DNA of 64,000 nucleotides from assembly GCF_004363175.1 (NCBI RefSeq), contig NZ_SNYR01000001.1, forward strand, positions 1,116,001-1,180,000, written 5' to 3'. Numbering within the stretch: position 1 is the stretch's first letter; each line of letters starts with the position of its first letter. The notes beneath the pieces were generated by a model, which was given only the letters and a program-made list of their open reading frames with translations, searched no databases and was not told the origin of the DNA. The DNA comes from Maritalea mobilis. GTDB lineage: Bacteria > Pseudomonadota > Alphaproteobacteria > Rhizobiales > Devosiaceae. A program made the position numbers and the translations under genes. Of the stretch, positions 24,033 to 33,367 are shown piece by piece.

Positions 24033-25283
24033 ATGACAATGAAAAAGATGCTTATGGTCTCAAGCGCATTGGCGCTTGGCTTGGCAACAACAGCTGCCAA
24101 AGCCGAACCTCAAGCTGAAGTGTTGCACTGGTGGACTTCTGGCGGTGAAGCCGCAGCGGTTAAAGTGCTAATGGAAGAATTTAACGCCAATGGCGGCACA
24201 TGGACAGACATGCCAGTTGCTGGCGGCGGCGGTGACGCAGCCATGACCGCATTGCGTGCACGCGTGCTTTCTGGCAACGCGCCAACAGCAGTGCAGCTTA
24301 AAGGCCCATCCATTCAAGAATGGTATGAAGAAGGCGCATTGGGCAACATTCAAGATGTTGCTGACGCTGAAAACTGGGACGAATTGTTGCCTGAAGCCAT
24401 TCAATATCACCTAAAGTGTGATGGCGATTATTGCGCAGCTCCAGTGAACATCCACCGGATTGACTGGATTTGGGCAAACGCAAGCATTTTGGAAGATGCA
24501 GGCATTGAGCCACCAAAATCTTGGGACGAGTTCAACGCTGCTGCGGAAAAACTGCAAGGCATGGGCATTTTGCCATTGGCACATGGTGGCCAAGCTTGGC
24601 AGGACGCAACTTTGTTTGAAGCCGTTGTAGCTGGCCTTGGCGGCACAGAGTTCTACAAAAAAGCTTTGATTGATCTCGACATGGATACACTCAAGTCCGA
24701 CAAAATGGTTGAAGTGTTCGATCAGATGCGCGTTTTGCGTGGCTATGTAGACGACAATTTCTCAGGTCGCGACTGGAACTTGGCAACGGCCATGGTGATC
24801 AATGGCGAAGCCGCATTCCAAATCATGGGTGACTGGGCCAAAGGCGAATTCATCGCGGCTGGCAAAGAGCCAGGCAAAGACTTCTATTGCTCTTCACCAA
24901 CAGGCGGTGGCTACCTTTACAACGTAGATAGCTTTGCATTCTTCAACGTCGATGGCGATGACCGTCAAGCTGGTCAAAAACTATTGGCCAAACTCACCAT
25001 GGGTAAGAACTTCCAAAAAGTGTTCAACTTGAACAAGGGCTCAATCCCTGCCCGTTTGGACGTTTCAATGGACGAGTTTGACAGCTGTGGCGTTCAGTCC
25101 AACAAAGATTTGGGCACAGCCATCGAGCAAAATGCTCTATTGCCAAGCTATGCCCACGGCATGGCGTTGCGCGGTGCACAAGCAGGTGCCGTGACCGATG
25201 TGGTGACAGCTCACTTCAACTCAGACATGAGCTCTCAAGAAGCTGTTGAGCAATTGGCACAAGCCGTTGCCGCTTCTCAATAA
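24033..25283 (+). CDS. Sugar ABC transporter solute-binding protein (glucose/mannose type)
   Basis: A 416-residue family 1 binding protein. Signal peptide residues 1-24 (cleavage near AAKA). The mature N-terminus AEVLHWWTSGGEAAAVKVL is characteristic of glucose/mannose-binding proteins (GtsA and Thermus-type). Other landmarks: GGGGDAAMTALRARVLSG, VNIHRIDWIWAN and GEAAFQIMGDWAKGEF. GGGAGGA precedes the ATG at 2-3 bases spacing. Operon order binding protein, two permeases, ATPase; divergent two-component regulator. Confidence 0.93.
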   Translation: MTMKKMLMVSSALALGLATTAAKAEPQAEVLHWWTSGGEAAAVKVLMEEFNANGGTWTDMPVAGGGGDAAMTALRARVLSGNAPTAVQLKGPSIQEWYEEGALGNIQDVADAENWDELLPEAIQYHLKCDGDYCAAPVNIHRIDWIWANASILEDAGIEPPKSWDEFNAAAEKLQGMGILPLAHGGQAWQDATLFEAVVAGLGGTEFYKKALIDLDMDTLKSDKMVEVFDQMRVLRGYVDDNFSGRDWNLATAMVINGEAAFQIMGDWAKGEFIAAGKEPGKDFYCSSPTGGGYLYNVDSFAFFNVDGDDRQAGQKLLAKLTMGKNFQKVFNLNKGSIPARLDVSMDEFDSCGVQSNKDLGTAIEQNALLPSYAHGMALRGAQAGAVTDVVTAHFNSDMSSQEAVEQLAQAVAASQ

Positions 25284-25301
25284 TCTTCCACTAAACCGCA
25301 T

Positions 25302-25337
25302 CCACGCCTTTATTGGCGTGGGTGCCTTGGAGCACCC
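25302..25337 (+). other. Tandem intercistronic hairpins after the sugar-binding-protein gene
   Basis: CCACGCC-TTTATT-GGCGTGG (25302-25321) is followed by an overlapping GGGTGC-CTTGGA-GCACCC (25320-25337). The second carries the next gene's TTGGAG ribosome-binding site in its loop. Likely sets mRNA stability and lower permease expression. Confidence 0.6.
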
Positions 25338-25339
25338 CA

Positions 25340-26212
25340 ATGACCGATTGGCTTGAAAAACATGTCCCAAAGCTGGTGCTTGCCCCCAGCTTGGTTGCCA
25401 TATTCGTGTTCGTCTATGGCTTTATCGGGTGGACAGCTTATGTCTCATTCACCAAATCGCGCCTTTTGCCGAAATACGATCTTGTTGGCACCATTCAATA
25501 TGAAAAATTAGCCGCAAGCCCGCGTTGGGAAGTGGCACTTACCAACCTTGCTATTTTTGGCATCCTATTCATTCTGTTCGCCACGGTGATTGGCCTGATC
25601 CTCGCCATTATGCTGGATCAAAAAATCCGCACAGAAGGCCCATTGCGCACAATTTATCTTTACCCAATGGCCCTGAGCTTCATCGTAACCGGCACCGCCT
25701 GGAAATGGATTTTGAACCCGGGCTTGGGCATTGAATCCGTATTCCGCGACCTAGGTTTTGAGAACTTTAGCTTCGATTGGCTGGTCAACCCAGATTTAGC
25801 GATTTACACCGTTGTGATCGCCGGGGTTTGGCAATCATCAGGCTTTGTGATGGCTCTATTTTTGGCTGGCTTGCGCTCCGTAGACGGCGAAATAATTCGC
25901 GCTGCAATGGTGGATGGCATTTCAACGCCACGCATCTATATGAGCATCATCATTCCATCCATGGCGCCGATCTTTTTGTCGTCCTTTATCGTCTTGTCTC
26001 ACCTGGCCATCAAAAGCTTCGACCTTGTGATCGCGCTAACGGGGGGCGGTCCGGGCTATTCGACTGACCTGCCAGCAACCTTTATGTACGCCATGGCATT
26101 CTCGCGCGGCGACATTGGCCAAGCGGCCTCAAGCGCCACCGTGATGATGATGATCGTTACCGCGATTATCGTGCCTTACCTCTATTCAGAACTGAGGCCA
26201 CGCCATGACTGA
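25340..26212 (+). CDS. Sugar ABC transporter permease (first)
   Basis: A 290-residue MalF-type permease with six helices: VAIFVFVYGFIGWTAYVSF near the N-terminus, DQKIRTEGPLRTIYLYPMALSFIVTGTAWKW mid-protein, and coupling loop EIIRAAMVDGISTPRIYMSIIIPSM (residues ~190-215). The C-terminus overlaps the next gene by 8 bases. ATG 25340 is chosen, with TTGGAG upstream. Confidence 0.92.
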   Translation: MTDWLEKHVPKLVLAPSLVAIFVFVYGFIGWTAYVSFTKSRLLPKYDLVGTIQYEKLAASPRWEVALTNLAIFGILFILFATVIGLILAIMLDQKIRTEGPLRTIYLYPMALSFIVTGTAWKWILNPGLGIESVFRDLGFENFSFDWLVNPDLAIYTVVIAGVWQSSGFVMALFLAGLRSVDGEIIRAAMVDGISTPRIYMSIIIPSMAPIFLSSFIVLSHLAIKSFDLVIALTGGGPGYSTDLPATFMYAMAFSRGDIGQAASSATVMMMIVTAIIVPYLYSELRPRHD

Positions 26213-27116
26213 TTTGCACATGAACGACACCCATATGGACGATCGGGCAAATCGCAATCGCCTTATGAAACGCATTGCTTTGCGCTTCGGGCTTTACACC
26301 TTGCTCATCCTGTTCGCGCTTTATTATTTGATGCCGCTTTTTGTGATGGTGGTGACCTCACTTAAAAGCTTGGACGAAATCCGCACCGGTTCCTTGTTGT
26401 CGCTGCCACGCGAAATTGATTTCTCATCGTGGGGCAAAGCATGGTCCAGCGCTTGTACTGGCATTCAATGTGAAGGCTTGCGCCCTTACTTCTGGAACTC
26501 CGTTTTGTTGTCCATTCCGGCAGTTGCCATTTCGACCCTACTGGGCGCGATCAATGGCTATGTGTTGGCCCAATGGCGCTTTAAAGGCTCTAACATTCTG
26601 TTCGCCTTGATGCTGTTTGGCTGCTTTATCCCGTTCCAAGTTGTGCTGTTGCCGATGGCGCTTACTCTTGGTGCGCTGAAAATTGCAGGCAGCATTCCCG
26701 GTTTGATGTTGGTGCATATTGTCTATGGCATTGGGTTCACCACGCTGTTTTTCCGCAACTTCTATGTCACCATTCCCACCGAATTGGTGAAAGCGGCAAA
26801 AGTGGATGGCGCTGGATTCTTCCGCATTTTCTTTGCGATCTTCTTGCCCGTATCACCGCCAATTATCGTGGTGACCATTATCTGGCAATTCACCCAAATC
26901 TGGAATGACTTCCTGTTTGGCGTGTCTTTCAGCCAGGCCGGCACACAACCCATCACCGTTGCATTGAACAACATCGTCAACGCCACCACAGGGGTGAAGG
27001 AATATAATGTGGACATGGCTGCCGCCATCATCGCCGCATTGCCAACCCTTCTCGTCTATGTGGTTGCAGGTAAATATTTTATTCGCGGCCTAACCGCCGG
27101 CTCTGTGAAGGGATAA
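26205..27116 (+). CDS. Sugar ABC transporter permease (second)
   Basis: A 303-residue MalG-type permease. TM1 at residues ~28-50. The coupling loop is PTELVKAAKVDGAGFFRIFFAIFLPVSPP (residues ~188-216). An insertion with two Cys (SACTGIQCEG, near residue 85) lies in the first periplasmic loop, as in glucose/mannose permeases of this type. ATG overlaps the previous stop. Confidence 0.92.
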   Translation: MTDLHMNDTHMDDRANRNRLMKRIALRFGLYTLLILFALYYLMPLFVMVVTSLKSLDEIRTGSLLSLPREIDFSSWGKAWSSACTGIQCEGLRPYFWNSVLLSIPAVAISTLLGAINGYVLAQWRFKGSNILFALMLFGCFIPFQVVLLPMALTLGALKIAGSIPGLMLVHIVYGIGFTTLFFRNFYVTIPTELVKAAKVDGAGFFRIFFAIFLPVSPPIIVVTIIWQFTQIWNDFLFGVSFSQAGTQPITVALNNIVNATTGVKEYNVDMAAAIIAALPTLLVYVVAGKYFIRGLTAGSVKG

Positions 27117-27120
27117 TCCC

Positions 27121-28272
27121 ATGTCCAACGCTATGAGAAAAGAAATGACATCCCCCCAAAAGGCAGAGCACATTCTGTCGGTTGAAAATTTGGACAAAAG
27201 CTTCGGCGCTGTCAAAATCCTCAAAGACATCAATGTGGCCATCGAGCCGGGTGATTTTTTGGTTCTGGTTGGCCCATCAGGTTGCGGCAAATCCACATTG
27301 CTTAACTGCATTGCCGGGTTGGAAAAATCCACTGGCGGCGAAATCAAGATCGGTGGCCGCTCCATGAATGGCGTGTCACCTAAAGATCGCGACATCGCCA
27401 TGGTGTTCCAATCTTACGCGCTTTACCCAACCATGACCGTGGGCAAAAATATCACCTTCGGCATGAAGGTGCGCGGCGTGCCAGAAGCTGAGCAGCAACG
27501 CAAACTCAATGAAGTGGCCAAGCTGTTGCAGATTGACCATTTGCTGGACCGCAAACCCTCTCAGCTTTCCGGCGGTCAACGCCAACGCGTGGCCATGGGC
27601 CGGGCCTTGGTGCGCGATCCGCAACTGTTCTTGTTCGACGAACCATTGTCGAACCTAGACGCGAAATTGCGGGTTGAAATGCGCACTGAGATCAAGCGTT
27701 TGCACCAAACTCTTGGCGCATCCATCGTTTATGTAACCCACGACCAGATTGAAGCCATGACTTTGGCCACCAAAATTGTGGTGATGAAAGATGGCATTAT
27801 TCAACAGGCAGGCACACCGAACGAAATCTACAACCAGCCAGCCAATATGTTTGTTGCTGACTTTATGGGCTCGCCATCAATGAACTTGATCCCCGCTCAA
27901 CTAGAAGCGGTGGATGAGAAAACCAAAATCTCGATCAACCGTACTGACATGGCCGGTATTGAGCTAATGATGGATCGCAAAATTGAAGGTCTTGCAGGTG
28001 GCAGCAAATCGGTGATTTTGGGCCTGCGTCCCGAAAACATCTCTGATGCTTCTGGCCAGAATGCCAAAGATGGCCAAGTGGCTGAATGTCGTGTGGATGT
28101 GGTGGAACCTGCCGGGTCTGACACATTCGTGGTGACCAATCTCGGCGGCAAGCAAGTCACCGCCCGTATGAATGCCGATGTGCAAATCATGGCAGGCGAC
28201 ATGGCCAATTTCGCCTTTGACCTTTCAAAAGCATCAATCTTTGAACCTGAATCCGGTGCCCGCATCGCATAA
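27121..28272 (+). CDS. Sugar ABC transporter ATPase (UgpC/MalK-like)
   Basis: A 383-residue ATPase. Walker A VGPSGCGKST (residues ~52-61), signature LSGGQRQRVAMGRALVRDP (~148-166), Walker B LFLFDEPLSNLD and switch His in VYVTHDQIEAMTL. C-terminal ~120 residues form the TOBE/OB regulatory domain (GLRPENI). It is 4 bp after the second permease and ends the operon at a strong terminator. Confidence 0.94.
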   Translation: MSNAMRKEMTSPQKAEHILSVENLDKSFGAVKILKDINVAIEPGDFLVLVGPSGCGKSTLLNCIAGLEKSTGGEIKIGGRSMNGVSPKDRDIAMVFQSYALYPTMTVGKNITFGMKVRGVPEAEQQRKLNEVAKLLQIDHLLDRKPSQLSGGQRQRVAMGRALVRDPQLFLFDEPLSNLDAKLRVEMRTEIKRLHQTLGASIVYVTHDQIEAMTLATKIVVMKDGIIQQAGTPNEIYNQPANMFVADFMGSPSMNLIPAQLEAVDEKTKISINRTDMAGIELMMDRKIEGLAGGSKSVILGLRPENISDASGQNAKDGQVAECRVDVVEPAGSDTFVVTNLGGKQVTARMNADVQIMAGDMANFAFDLSKASIFEPESGARIA

Positions 28273-28300
28273 TTTGCGTGCACCACCCACTTCCTTCCTC

Positions 28301-28335
28301 GCCGGGTGCTATTTGTTTAGCCCCGGCATTTTTTT
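28301..28335 (+). terminator. Intrinsic terminator of the sugar ABC operon
   Basis: GCCGGG / CCCGGC stem with a 15-nt loop and T7. It overlaps the last bases of the convergent AbrB-like gene. Confidence 0.85.
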
Positions 28336-29407
28336 ATCCACGCGCAGCGGCGAGATTGACAAAAATGGGCAGGATCAAAATCAACAGTGAAATACGGAAA
28401 AGGTGATGCAACGCCACAAAGGCTGGATCAAACCCTAGCGCCAAACCAATCGCCGCCATCGCTTCAACACCGCCGGGCGCATAGGCCACCCAGATTTGCG
28501 CGATGGGCAAGCCCAGTAAAGCACTGGCTAAAATCGCGAACATAGCCGACACCAGCGCAGCAACGGCCACACTGGCAAAGGCAGCGCCGAGATTTTTGAC
28601 CAAATCCACCCGAGCAATATTGGCAAACCGAGCGCCACTTGCGGCGCCCACCAAAGCGAAGCCGACAAATATGATTGCAAAGGGTGGCAAACCGTGGGCC
28701 CACTCGCCGATATGCGCAATGGCACTGACAGCCATACCACCCAATAAGAACGGCGCAGGCAAATTCAATCGACCAAATACAAATGCCAGCAAGACTCCAA
28801 GCACGGTGAGTATGGCCAAAACATCCCAACCAAATACCTGCCCGCCAGCAGCACCTGCACCACCCTCAGCCCCCATAAAGCTAACCAAAAGCGGCAAAAA
28901 CGCCGCCAGCATCAATAGCCGCATGGACTGGAGGCAAATCACCGTGGTGCTGTCCCCCTTCCCCTCTGCCGCCATAGCCAACGCCAAAGAAAGCGTGCCC
29001 GGCGCGCTGGACAAAAGTGCGGTAGATGAAGATTGCTTCCAAAACCGCGCCAATATCCAAGAGCTCGCCAACATGGACAGGACAATAGAAATGCTCAGCA
29101 AGCCCAAGCTCACCGCGAACTGCTGCGCATCATTGATCATATCTGCGGTAAAGCCCGAACCAAGCGAAAGGCCGATCACCAAAAGCCCAACATTGCGCAA
29201 CTGCTCTGGCACAGACATTTTTTGACCTGCCCAGCTAATAATCGCTGTGGCCAGCATGGCCCCCAGCAAGGGAGCAGCGGGCAAATTCAGCGCATAAGCA
29301 ATGGCCGATCCGGCCAAGCCGATAAGCAGCGATTTAGCGATCAAAATGGCTTTTGAAAATCGGGTAGATTGCGACAAGGCGGCCCCCAAAATATAGAAAT
29401 GGTGCAC
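28334..29407 (-). CDS. AbrB-family membrane protein
   Basis: A 357-residue polytopic protein of the 'AbrB/ammonia monooxygenase-like' membrane family (not the AbrB DNA-binding regulator). It contains duplicated repeats: LNLPAAPLLGAMLATAIISWAG and LNLPAPFLLGGMAVSAIAHIG, each followed by several helices, about ten in total, and ends with PGGVEAMAAIGLALGFDPAFVALHHLFR. The start is GTG; no better ATG precedes the first repeat. Substrate unknown. It is divergent from the TctD-like regulator and may be its target. Confidence 0.8.
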   Translation of the reverse strand: MHHFYILGAALSQSTRFSKAILIAKSLLIGLAGSAIAYALNLPAAPLLGAMLATAIISWAGQKMSVPEQLRNVGLLVIGLSLGSGFTADMINDAQQFAVSLGLLSISIVLSMLASSWILARFWKQSSSTALLSSAPGTLSLALAMAAEGKGDSTTVICLQSMRLLMLAAFLPLLVSFMGAEGGAGAAGGQVFGWDVLAILTVLGVLLAFVFGRLNLPAPFLLGGMAVSAIAHIGEWAHGLPPFAIIFVGFALVGAASGARFANIARVDLVKNLGAAFASVAVAALVSAMFAILASALLGLPIAQIWVAYAPGGVEAMAAIGLALGFDPAFVALHHLFRISLLILILPIFVNLAAARG

Positions 29408-29436
29408 AACTCATATCAGATTTGTTTGCCATGAAA

Positions 29437-29463
29437 CTGACCTGTAGCTGACACTAAGCTGAC
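29437..29463. promoter_or_regulatory. Three CTGAC direct repeats at 11-bp steps
   Basis: CTGAC at 29437, 29448 and 29459, in the 105-bp divergent region before the TctD-like regulator. The spacing suits tandem binding of an OmpR-family regulator. Confidence 0.5.
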
Positions 29464-29512
29464 TCAGCACAAAAACACTTGGTCTATCGCAAGAGCCGCG
29501 TATGATAATTGC

Positions 29513-30184
29513 ATGCGTATATTGGTGGTTGAAGACAATCAAGATTTAGCAGAAACAATTGTAGAGCGACTGCAAGATGAAGGTCATGTTGTCGATCTGG
29601 AAACCAATGGCGAAGTGGCCGATTTACTGCTGAAACACGCCCAGTTTGACCTCGTTATTCTTGACGTGAACCTGCCTGACAAGTCCGGTTTTGAGATTTT
29701 GAAATCCATGCGCGCTGGCAAAGTCAACATCCCCGTATTGGTGCTCACGGCCCGTTCCCAGATCGAAGATCGTGTGCTTGGCTTGGATGCTGGCGCTGAC
29801 GATTTTATGGTCAAGCCCTTTGATTTTCGCGAACTAGGCGCCCGCGTGCGCGTGCTTGGCCGACGCAGCGCAGGCACCGCTGTGAACGAATTCGTCGCTG
29901 ATAATTTTACCTTCGACCGGTTGGGTCGCCGTGGCTACGTAAATGGCAAAGATATGGACCTCAAAAATAAAGAGGTTCAACTCATGGAAATCTTCCTCAG
30001 CCATTTGGGCAGTGTGCTCAGCAAAGAAGATGTGGCCGACAAGCTATACACCTATGATGAAGCACCGAGCTTGAATGCTGTGGAACAACATGTAACCCGC
30101 CTGAGAAAAAAGCTTGAAGGCACGCCGCTCATCATCAAAACTGTGCGTGGGCTTGGCTATATGGTTTATATTGATGAAAACTAA
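29513..30184 (+). CDS. OmpR-family response regulator (TctD-like)
   Basis: A 223-residue regulator: receiver residues 1-118 (VVEDNQDL, phospho-acceptor Asp51 in VILDVNLP, Lys in FMVKPF) and winged-helix DNA-binding domain ~130-220 (EVQLMEIFLSHLGSVLSKEDVADKLY, VTRLRKKLEG, TVRGLGYM). Its last codons overlap the start of the kinase gene by 11 bases, so the two are co-translated. TctD-type regulators often control carboxylate or metal uptake; here no permease genes are adjacent. Confidence 0.93.
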   Translation: MRILVVEDNQDLAETIVERLQDEGHVVDLETNGEVADLLLKHAQFDLVILDVNLPDKSGFEILKSMRAGKVNIPVLVLTARSQIEDRVLGLDAGADDFMVKPFDFRELGARVRVLGRRSAGTAVNEFVADNFTFDRLGRRGYVNGKDMDLKNKEVQLMEIFLSHLGSVLSKEDVADKLYTYDEAPSLNAVEQHVTRLRKKLEGTPLIIKTVRGLGYMVYIDEN

Positions 30185-32612
30185 GAACCGCGGGCATTAT
30201 TCTCTACGCCGCCGCTTGATGACGGCCATGGGCGTCGGCTTTGCGCTTTTGTTGGTAATCATCTCTATCTTTCTGATCGGCTTCACCCGCAATGCAGCCA
30301 ATAAAAGCTATGACCTGTTGTTGGCAGGTGCGGCCCTTTCCATCTTAGAAAAAGTGTCTTACGCCGACGATGAAATCACCATCGATCTGCCACACTCTGC
30401 GCTAGATATCCTCAGCCTCGCACCGCAAGATCGGGTGTTTTACAGCCTGACCACTCAAGATGGCGACCTGCTGACTGGCGACAAAAACCTGGCCAGGCTT
30501 CATTTGGAAGAGCAAGGCAATGCCCCAGCTTTTGGCGATGAAATGTTTATGGATGCCCGCGTGCGCGTTGTGCAGCAAAGCCGAAACATTATCACACCAG
30601 ACGCCCGCCGCTGGGTGACCATTACCATCGCCCAAACCACCATCGCGCGCGATGCCCATGCCTTTTCACTATTCATTGCGGGTCTGACCGGCGTTGCCAT
30701 TATCTCGCTGATTGGCCTCGGTTTTGTGTGGCTCGCCATTGGCAAGGCCTTGCAACCTTTGGCCAAAATTGAAAGTAACCTTTCCAAACGCGAGCCCACA
30801 GACCTCACCGAGCTGAGCCTACAACCGCCGCGCGAAGTGGTGGGGCTGATCAATGCCATCAACGGCTTTATGGCAAGGTTGGAACAAGCGCGCCAACAAA
30901 GCGAAGCCTTTATGGCCGATGTGGCCCACCAAACCCGCACTTCGCTTTCCGCCTTGCAAGGGCATCTCACCTTGGCGGCGGATGCGAAAGACCAAACGCA
31001 AATGCGCCGCCGTCTGAACCGCGCCGCAGATCAAGCTGGCCGCGCCACGCGGCTCACCAATCAATTGCTGTCCCACGCCATGGTGATCCACCGGGCAGAA
31101 AACCAAGCCATGACCGCGTTTGATATTAAAAAGCTGGTGCGCGATTTGATCAGCGACATGTTGCGCGACACCAGCCTGCGCAAGATCAATCTCACCTTAG
31201 ACGATGAGGCCATCAGCGCTGACAAGGCGCTGATTGTGGGCGATCAAATTTCAATCAATGAAGCCCTGAAAAATTTGATTGAGAATGCAATTCGCCACGG
31301 GCCAGAAAAGAATTCAATCACCTTGCGGCTCACTCGCCCAAACCAAGATCAAATTGCCATCGAGGTGGAAGATGAAGGGCCAGGCATTCCGATTGAGCAT
31401 AGGGAGGCCGTGTTGGAACGTTTCAAATCACTCGACATGTCGGGCAATGGCTCTGGTCTCGGCCTCGCCATCGTGAAAGAAGTCGCTGACGCGCATAAAG
31501 CTAAGCTGCAATTGCGCAATGGCGCCAAAGGCGGTTTATTGGCGCGGCTAACCTTTGAGGCGCAAAAAATCGCCACTGTGCTTCTGTTCGCCCTATTCGG
31601 CTTGTTTGGCCTTGCCCAACCAGATTCAGCTTATGCCGATCCGCGCACATTGGAAATTTGGGGGGCGACAGACAAATCCGCTTTCCAACCCGTTGTCGAC
31701 GCCTTCATGGCAGCCAATCCCGGCGTGCAAGTGGAATATACCGAAATTCTGACGGTCGATCTTTATCAACGCGTGCTCAACAAAGACCCTGCAACACCGG
31801 ATATTGTGATGAGCTCCGCCATGGATTTGCAGGTCGATCTCGTCAATAAGGGCTTTGCACAAGCCATGCCCGCACACGTGCTGCCCAATCTGCAATCATG
31901 GGCAGCTTGGCGTTCCGAATTGTTCGGCTACACGTTCGAGCCTGCGGCCGTGATCTATCACAAGCCAACATTTAACGGCATCGATCTGCCGGAAACCCAC
32001 GCAGAAATGGCCAACTTCATTCGCGACAATGAAGATCAGCTGCGTGGCAAAATTGGTTATTATGACATCAGAACATCTGGTGCGGGCTATTTGCTCGCCA
32101 CGCAAGAGGCGCGGCTATCCCAACAATTCTTCCGTATCGCGGAAAGTCTCGGTCGTGCAGGCGTGCGCGTTTTTTGCTGCACCGGCACCATGATAGACGC
32201 CACAGCGAGCGGCGAGTTGAAGATGAGCATCAATGTTATCGGCTCTTATGCCCTGAACGCTGTTAGCGACAAACCGAATTTGGGCGTGCACTTTTTCGAT
32301 GATTTCAACCCCGTCATGTCCCGCACAGTGTTCGTGACAAAGGCCGCGGATAACCGCGAATGGGCGCGGAATTTTGTGCAATTTTTGCTTTCAGACGCCG
32401 GGCAATCGGTGATCTCGGAAAAATCAGGCTTGTTGCCGATTTCGGAAACCTATTTGCGCACCAACGAGGCCAGCGCTGAAAATGTCTTGTCCATCGATTC
32501 CGGGCGTTTTGTGCCAATACGATTGTCTATCGGGCTGTTGACCTATCTCGACCAGATGAAGCGCGAAAAGTTCTTGGAAAGCTGGCAGGAAGCCGTGCAA
32601 GACATCAATTAG
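30174..32612 (+). CDS. Sensor histidine kinase fused to a C-terminal solute-binding domain
   Basis: An 812-residue protein. TM1 ~16-38; TctE-N-type periplasmic sensor ~39-160; TM2 ~163-187; HAMP ~188-240; phospho-acceptor FMADVAHQTRTSLSAL (His252); ATPase domain with NLIENAIRHG, EDEGPGIP and GSGLGLAIVKE, ending near 462. Then a hydrophobic segment ~466-484 with a signal-peptidase-like end (SAYA before Asp485) leads to a ~328-residue type 2 solute-binding domain (LEIWGATDKSAFQPVVDAF, DIVMSSAMDLQVDLV, GYTFEPAAVIYHKP), like iron/thiamine-type binding proteins. ATG 30174 is chosen, overlapping the regulator. The reading frame is continuous with no stop. The binding domain should be extracytoplasmic, either tethered or released by cleavage. 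Confidence 0.88.
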   Translation: MKTKNRGHYSLRRRLMTAMGVGFALLLVIISIFLIGFTRNAANKSYDLLLAGAALSILEKVSYADDEITIDLPHSALDILSLAPQDRVFYSLTTQDGDLLTGDKNLARLHLEEQGNAPAFGDEMFMDARVRVVQQSRNIITPDARRWVTITIAQTTIARDAHAFSLFIAGLTGVAIISLIGLGFVWLAIGKALQPLAKIESNLSKREPTDLTELSLQPPREVVGLINAINGFMARLEQARQQSEAFMADVAHQTRTSLSALQGHLTLAADAKDQTQMRRRLNRAADQAGRATRLTNQLLSHAMVIHRAENQAMTAFDIKKLVRDLISDMLRDTSLRKINLTLDDEAISADKALIVGDQISINEALKNLIENAIRHGPEKNSITLRLTRPNQDQIAIEVEDEGPGIPIEHREAVLERFKSLDMSGNGSGLGLAIVKEVADAHKAKLQLRNGAKGGLLARLTFEAQKIATVLLFALFGLFGLAQPDSAYADPRTLEIWGATDKSAFQPVVDAFMAANPGVQVEYTEILTVDLYQRVLNKDPATPDIVMSSAMDLQVDLVNKGFAQAMPAHVLPNLQSWAAWRSELFGYTFEPAAVIYHKPTFNGIDLPETHAEMANFIRDNEDQLRGKIGYYDIRTSGAGYLLATQEARLSQQFFRIAESLGRAGVRVFCCTGTMIDATASGELKMSINVIGSYALNAVSDKPNLGVHFFDDFNPVMSRTVFVTKAADNREWARNFVQFLLSDAGQSVISEKSGLLPISETYLRTNEASAENVLSIDSGRFVPIRLSIGLLTYLDQMKREKFLESWQEAVQDIN

Positions 32613-33292
32613 CGGCAAGCATCTACAAATGCGGAGAAAACAGCATTTCCCGGATGGTCCTGCGTGCAAAACTTCTCTTGATGCCATTGCAAACCAACGG
32701 CAAATTTTTGGCCCGGCAATTCAATTGCTTCAATGATGCCATCAGTTGCACGTGCACTGATCGACACATTGTCAGGACATGACACCAACGCCTCGCGGTG
32801 CAAACTATTCACGTTGAACGTGGATGCACCTGTAATCTGGGCCAGTTTTGTGCCGGGCTCAATATTGACTGCATGTGCCAAATCCGGCCCATCATGACGA
32901 TCAACTTTTTCAGTTTTTACAAGATCGGGCGTCATCTTGGCCCCACGAATACACGCCAGCAACTGCATCCCCGCGCAAATGCCAAACACAGGCTTATCCG
33001 CAGCGAGAAAATCTTCCACCAATTGACGTTCCGTTTCCAGCCGATCGCTGGCAGGCGAATTTGAGGTCCAATCTTGCGCATAAAAATCATCAGGATAGAC
33101 AAACCGCCCGCCGGGGCAAAGCAAGCCGTCAAATTCATTCACCGCCCCTGCCAGCAGCGCCGGTGTGAAAAACAGGCCAAATGGCTGCCCGCCCGCACGT
33201 ACAATTGCCTCGACATAGTTTTTGCCCAACTCATAACGCGAACCACCATCGCTGGTATTTTCATCTAACAAGATCGCAATTTTCGGTGTCAT
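32609..33292 (-). CDS. Class I glutamine amidotransferase-like peptidase (PuuD/peptidase C26)
   Basis: A 227-residue protein. The nucleophile Cys106 is in GICAGMQLL, and the catalytic His/Glu pair is in LQWHQEKF near residue 203. CPGGRFVYPDDF near residue 60 resembles the substrate loop of gamma-glutamyl-GABA hydrolases. This family cleaves gamma-glutamyl amides in polyamine catabolism (PuuD), but the exact substrate is open. It is convergent with the kinase fusion gene (stops overlap by 4 bases) and divergent from the flavoprotein gene. Confidence 0.82.
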   Translation of the reverse strand: MTPKIAILLDENTSDGGSRYELGKNYVEAIVRAGGQPFGLFFTPALLAGAVNEFDGLLCPGGRFVYPDDFYAQDWTSNSPASDRLETERQLVEDFLAADKPVFGICAGMQLLACIRGAKMTPDLVKTEKVDRHDGPDLAHAVNIEPGTKLAQITGASTFNVNSLHREALVSCPDNVSISARATDGIIEAIELPGQKFAVGLQWHQEKFCTQDHPGNAVFSAFVDACR

Positions 33293-33367
33293 TATTAGCC
33301 CCTACCCATATCAACACATGTGCAATTTTCTTGCGCAAAGTCAGCCCCTGTGGCACCAGATGAGCCT

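Noticed and set aside
28503-29225. 240-codon open frame antisense to the AbrB-type gene
   Set aside because: Shadow of hydrophobic repeats; no ribosome-binding site and no homology-like pattern.
31540-31680. Kinase/solute-binding junction considered as a frameshift-created artefact
   Set aside because: Frame is continuous, the hydrophobic segment and boundary look functional, and the alternative frames give no sensible start for a separate binding protein; kept as a real fusion, though resequencing is advisable.
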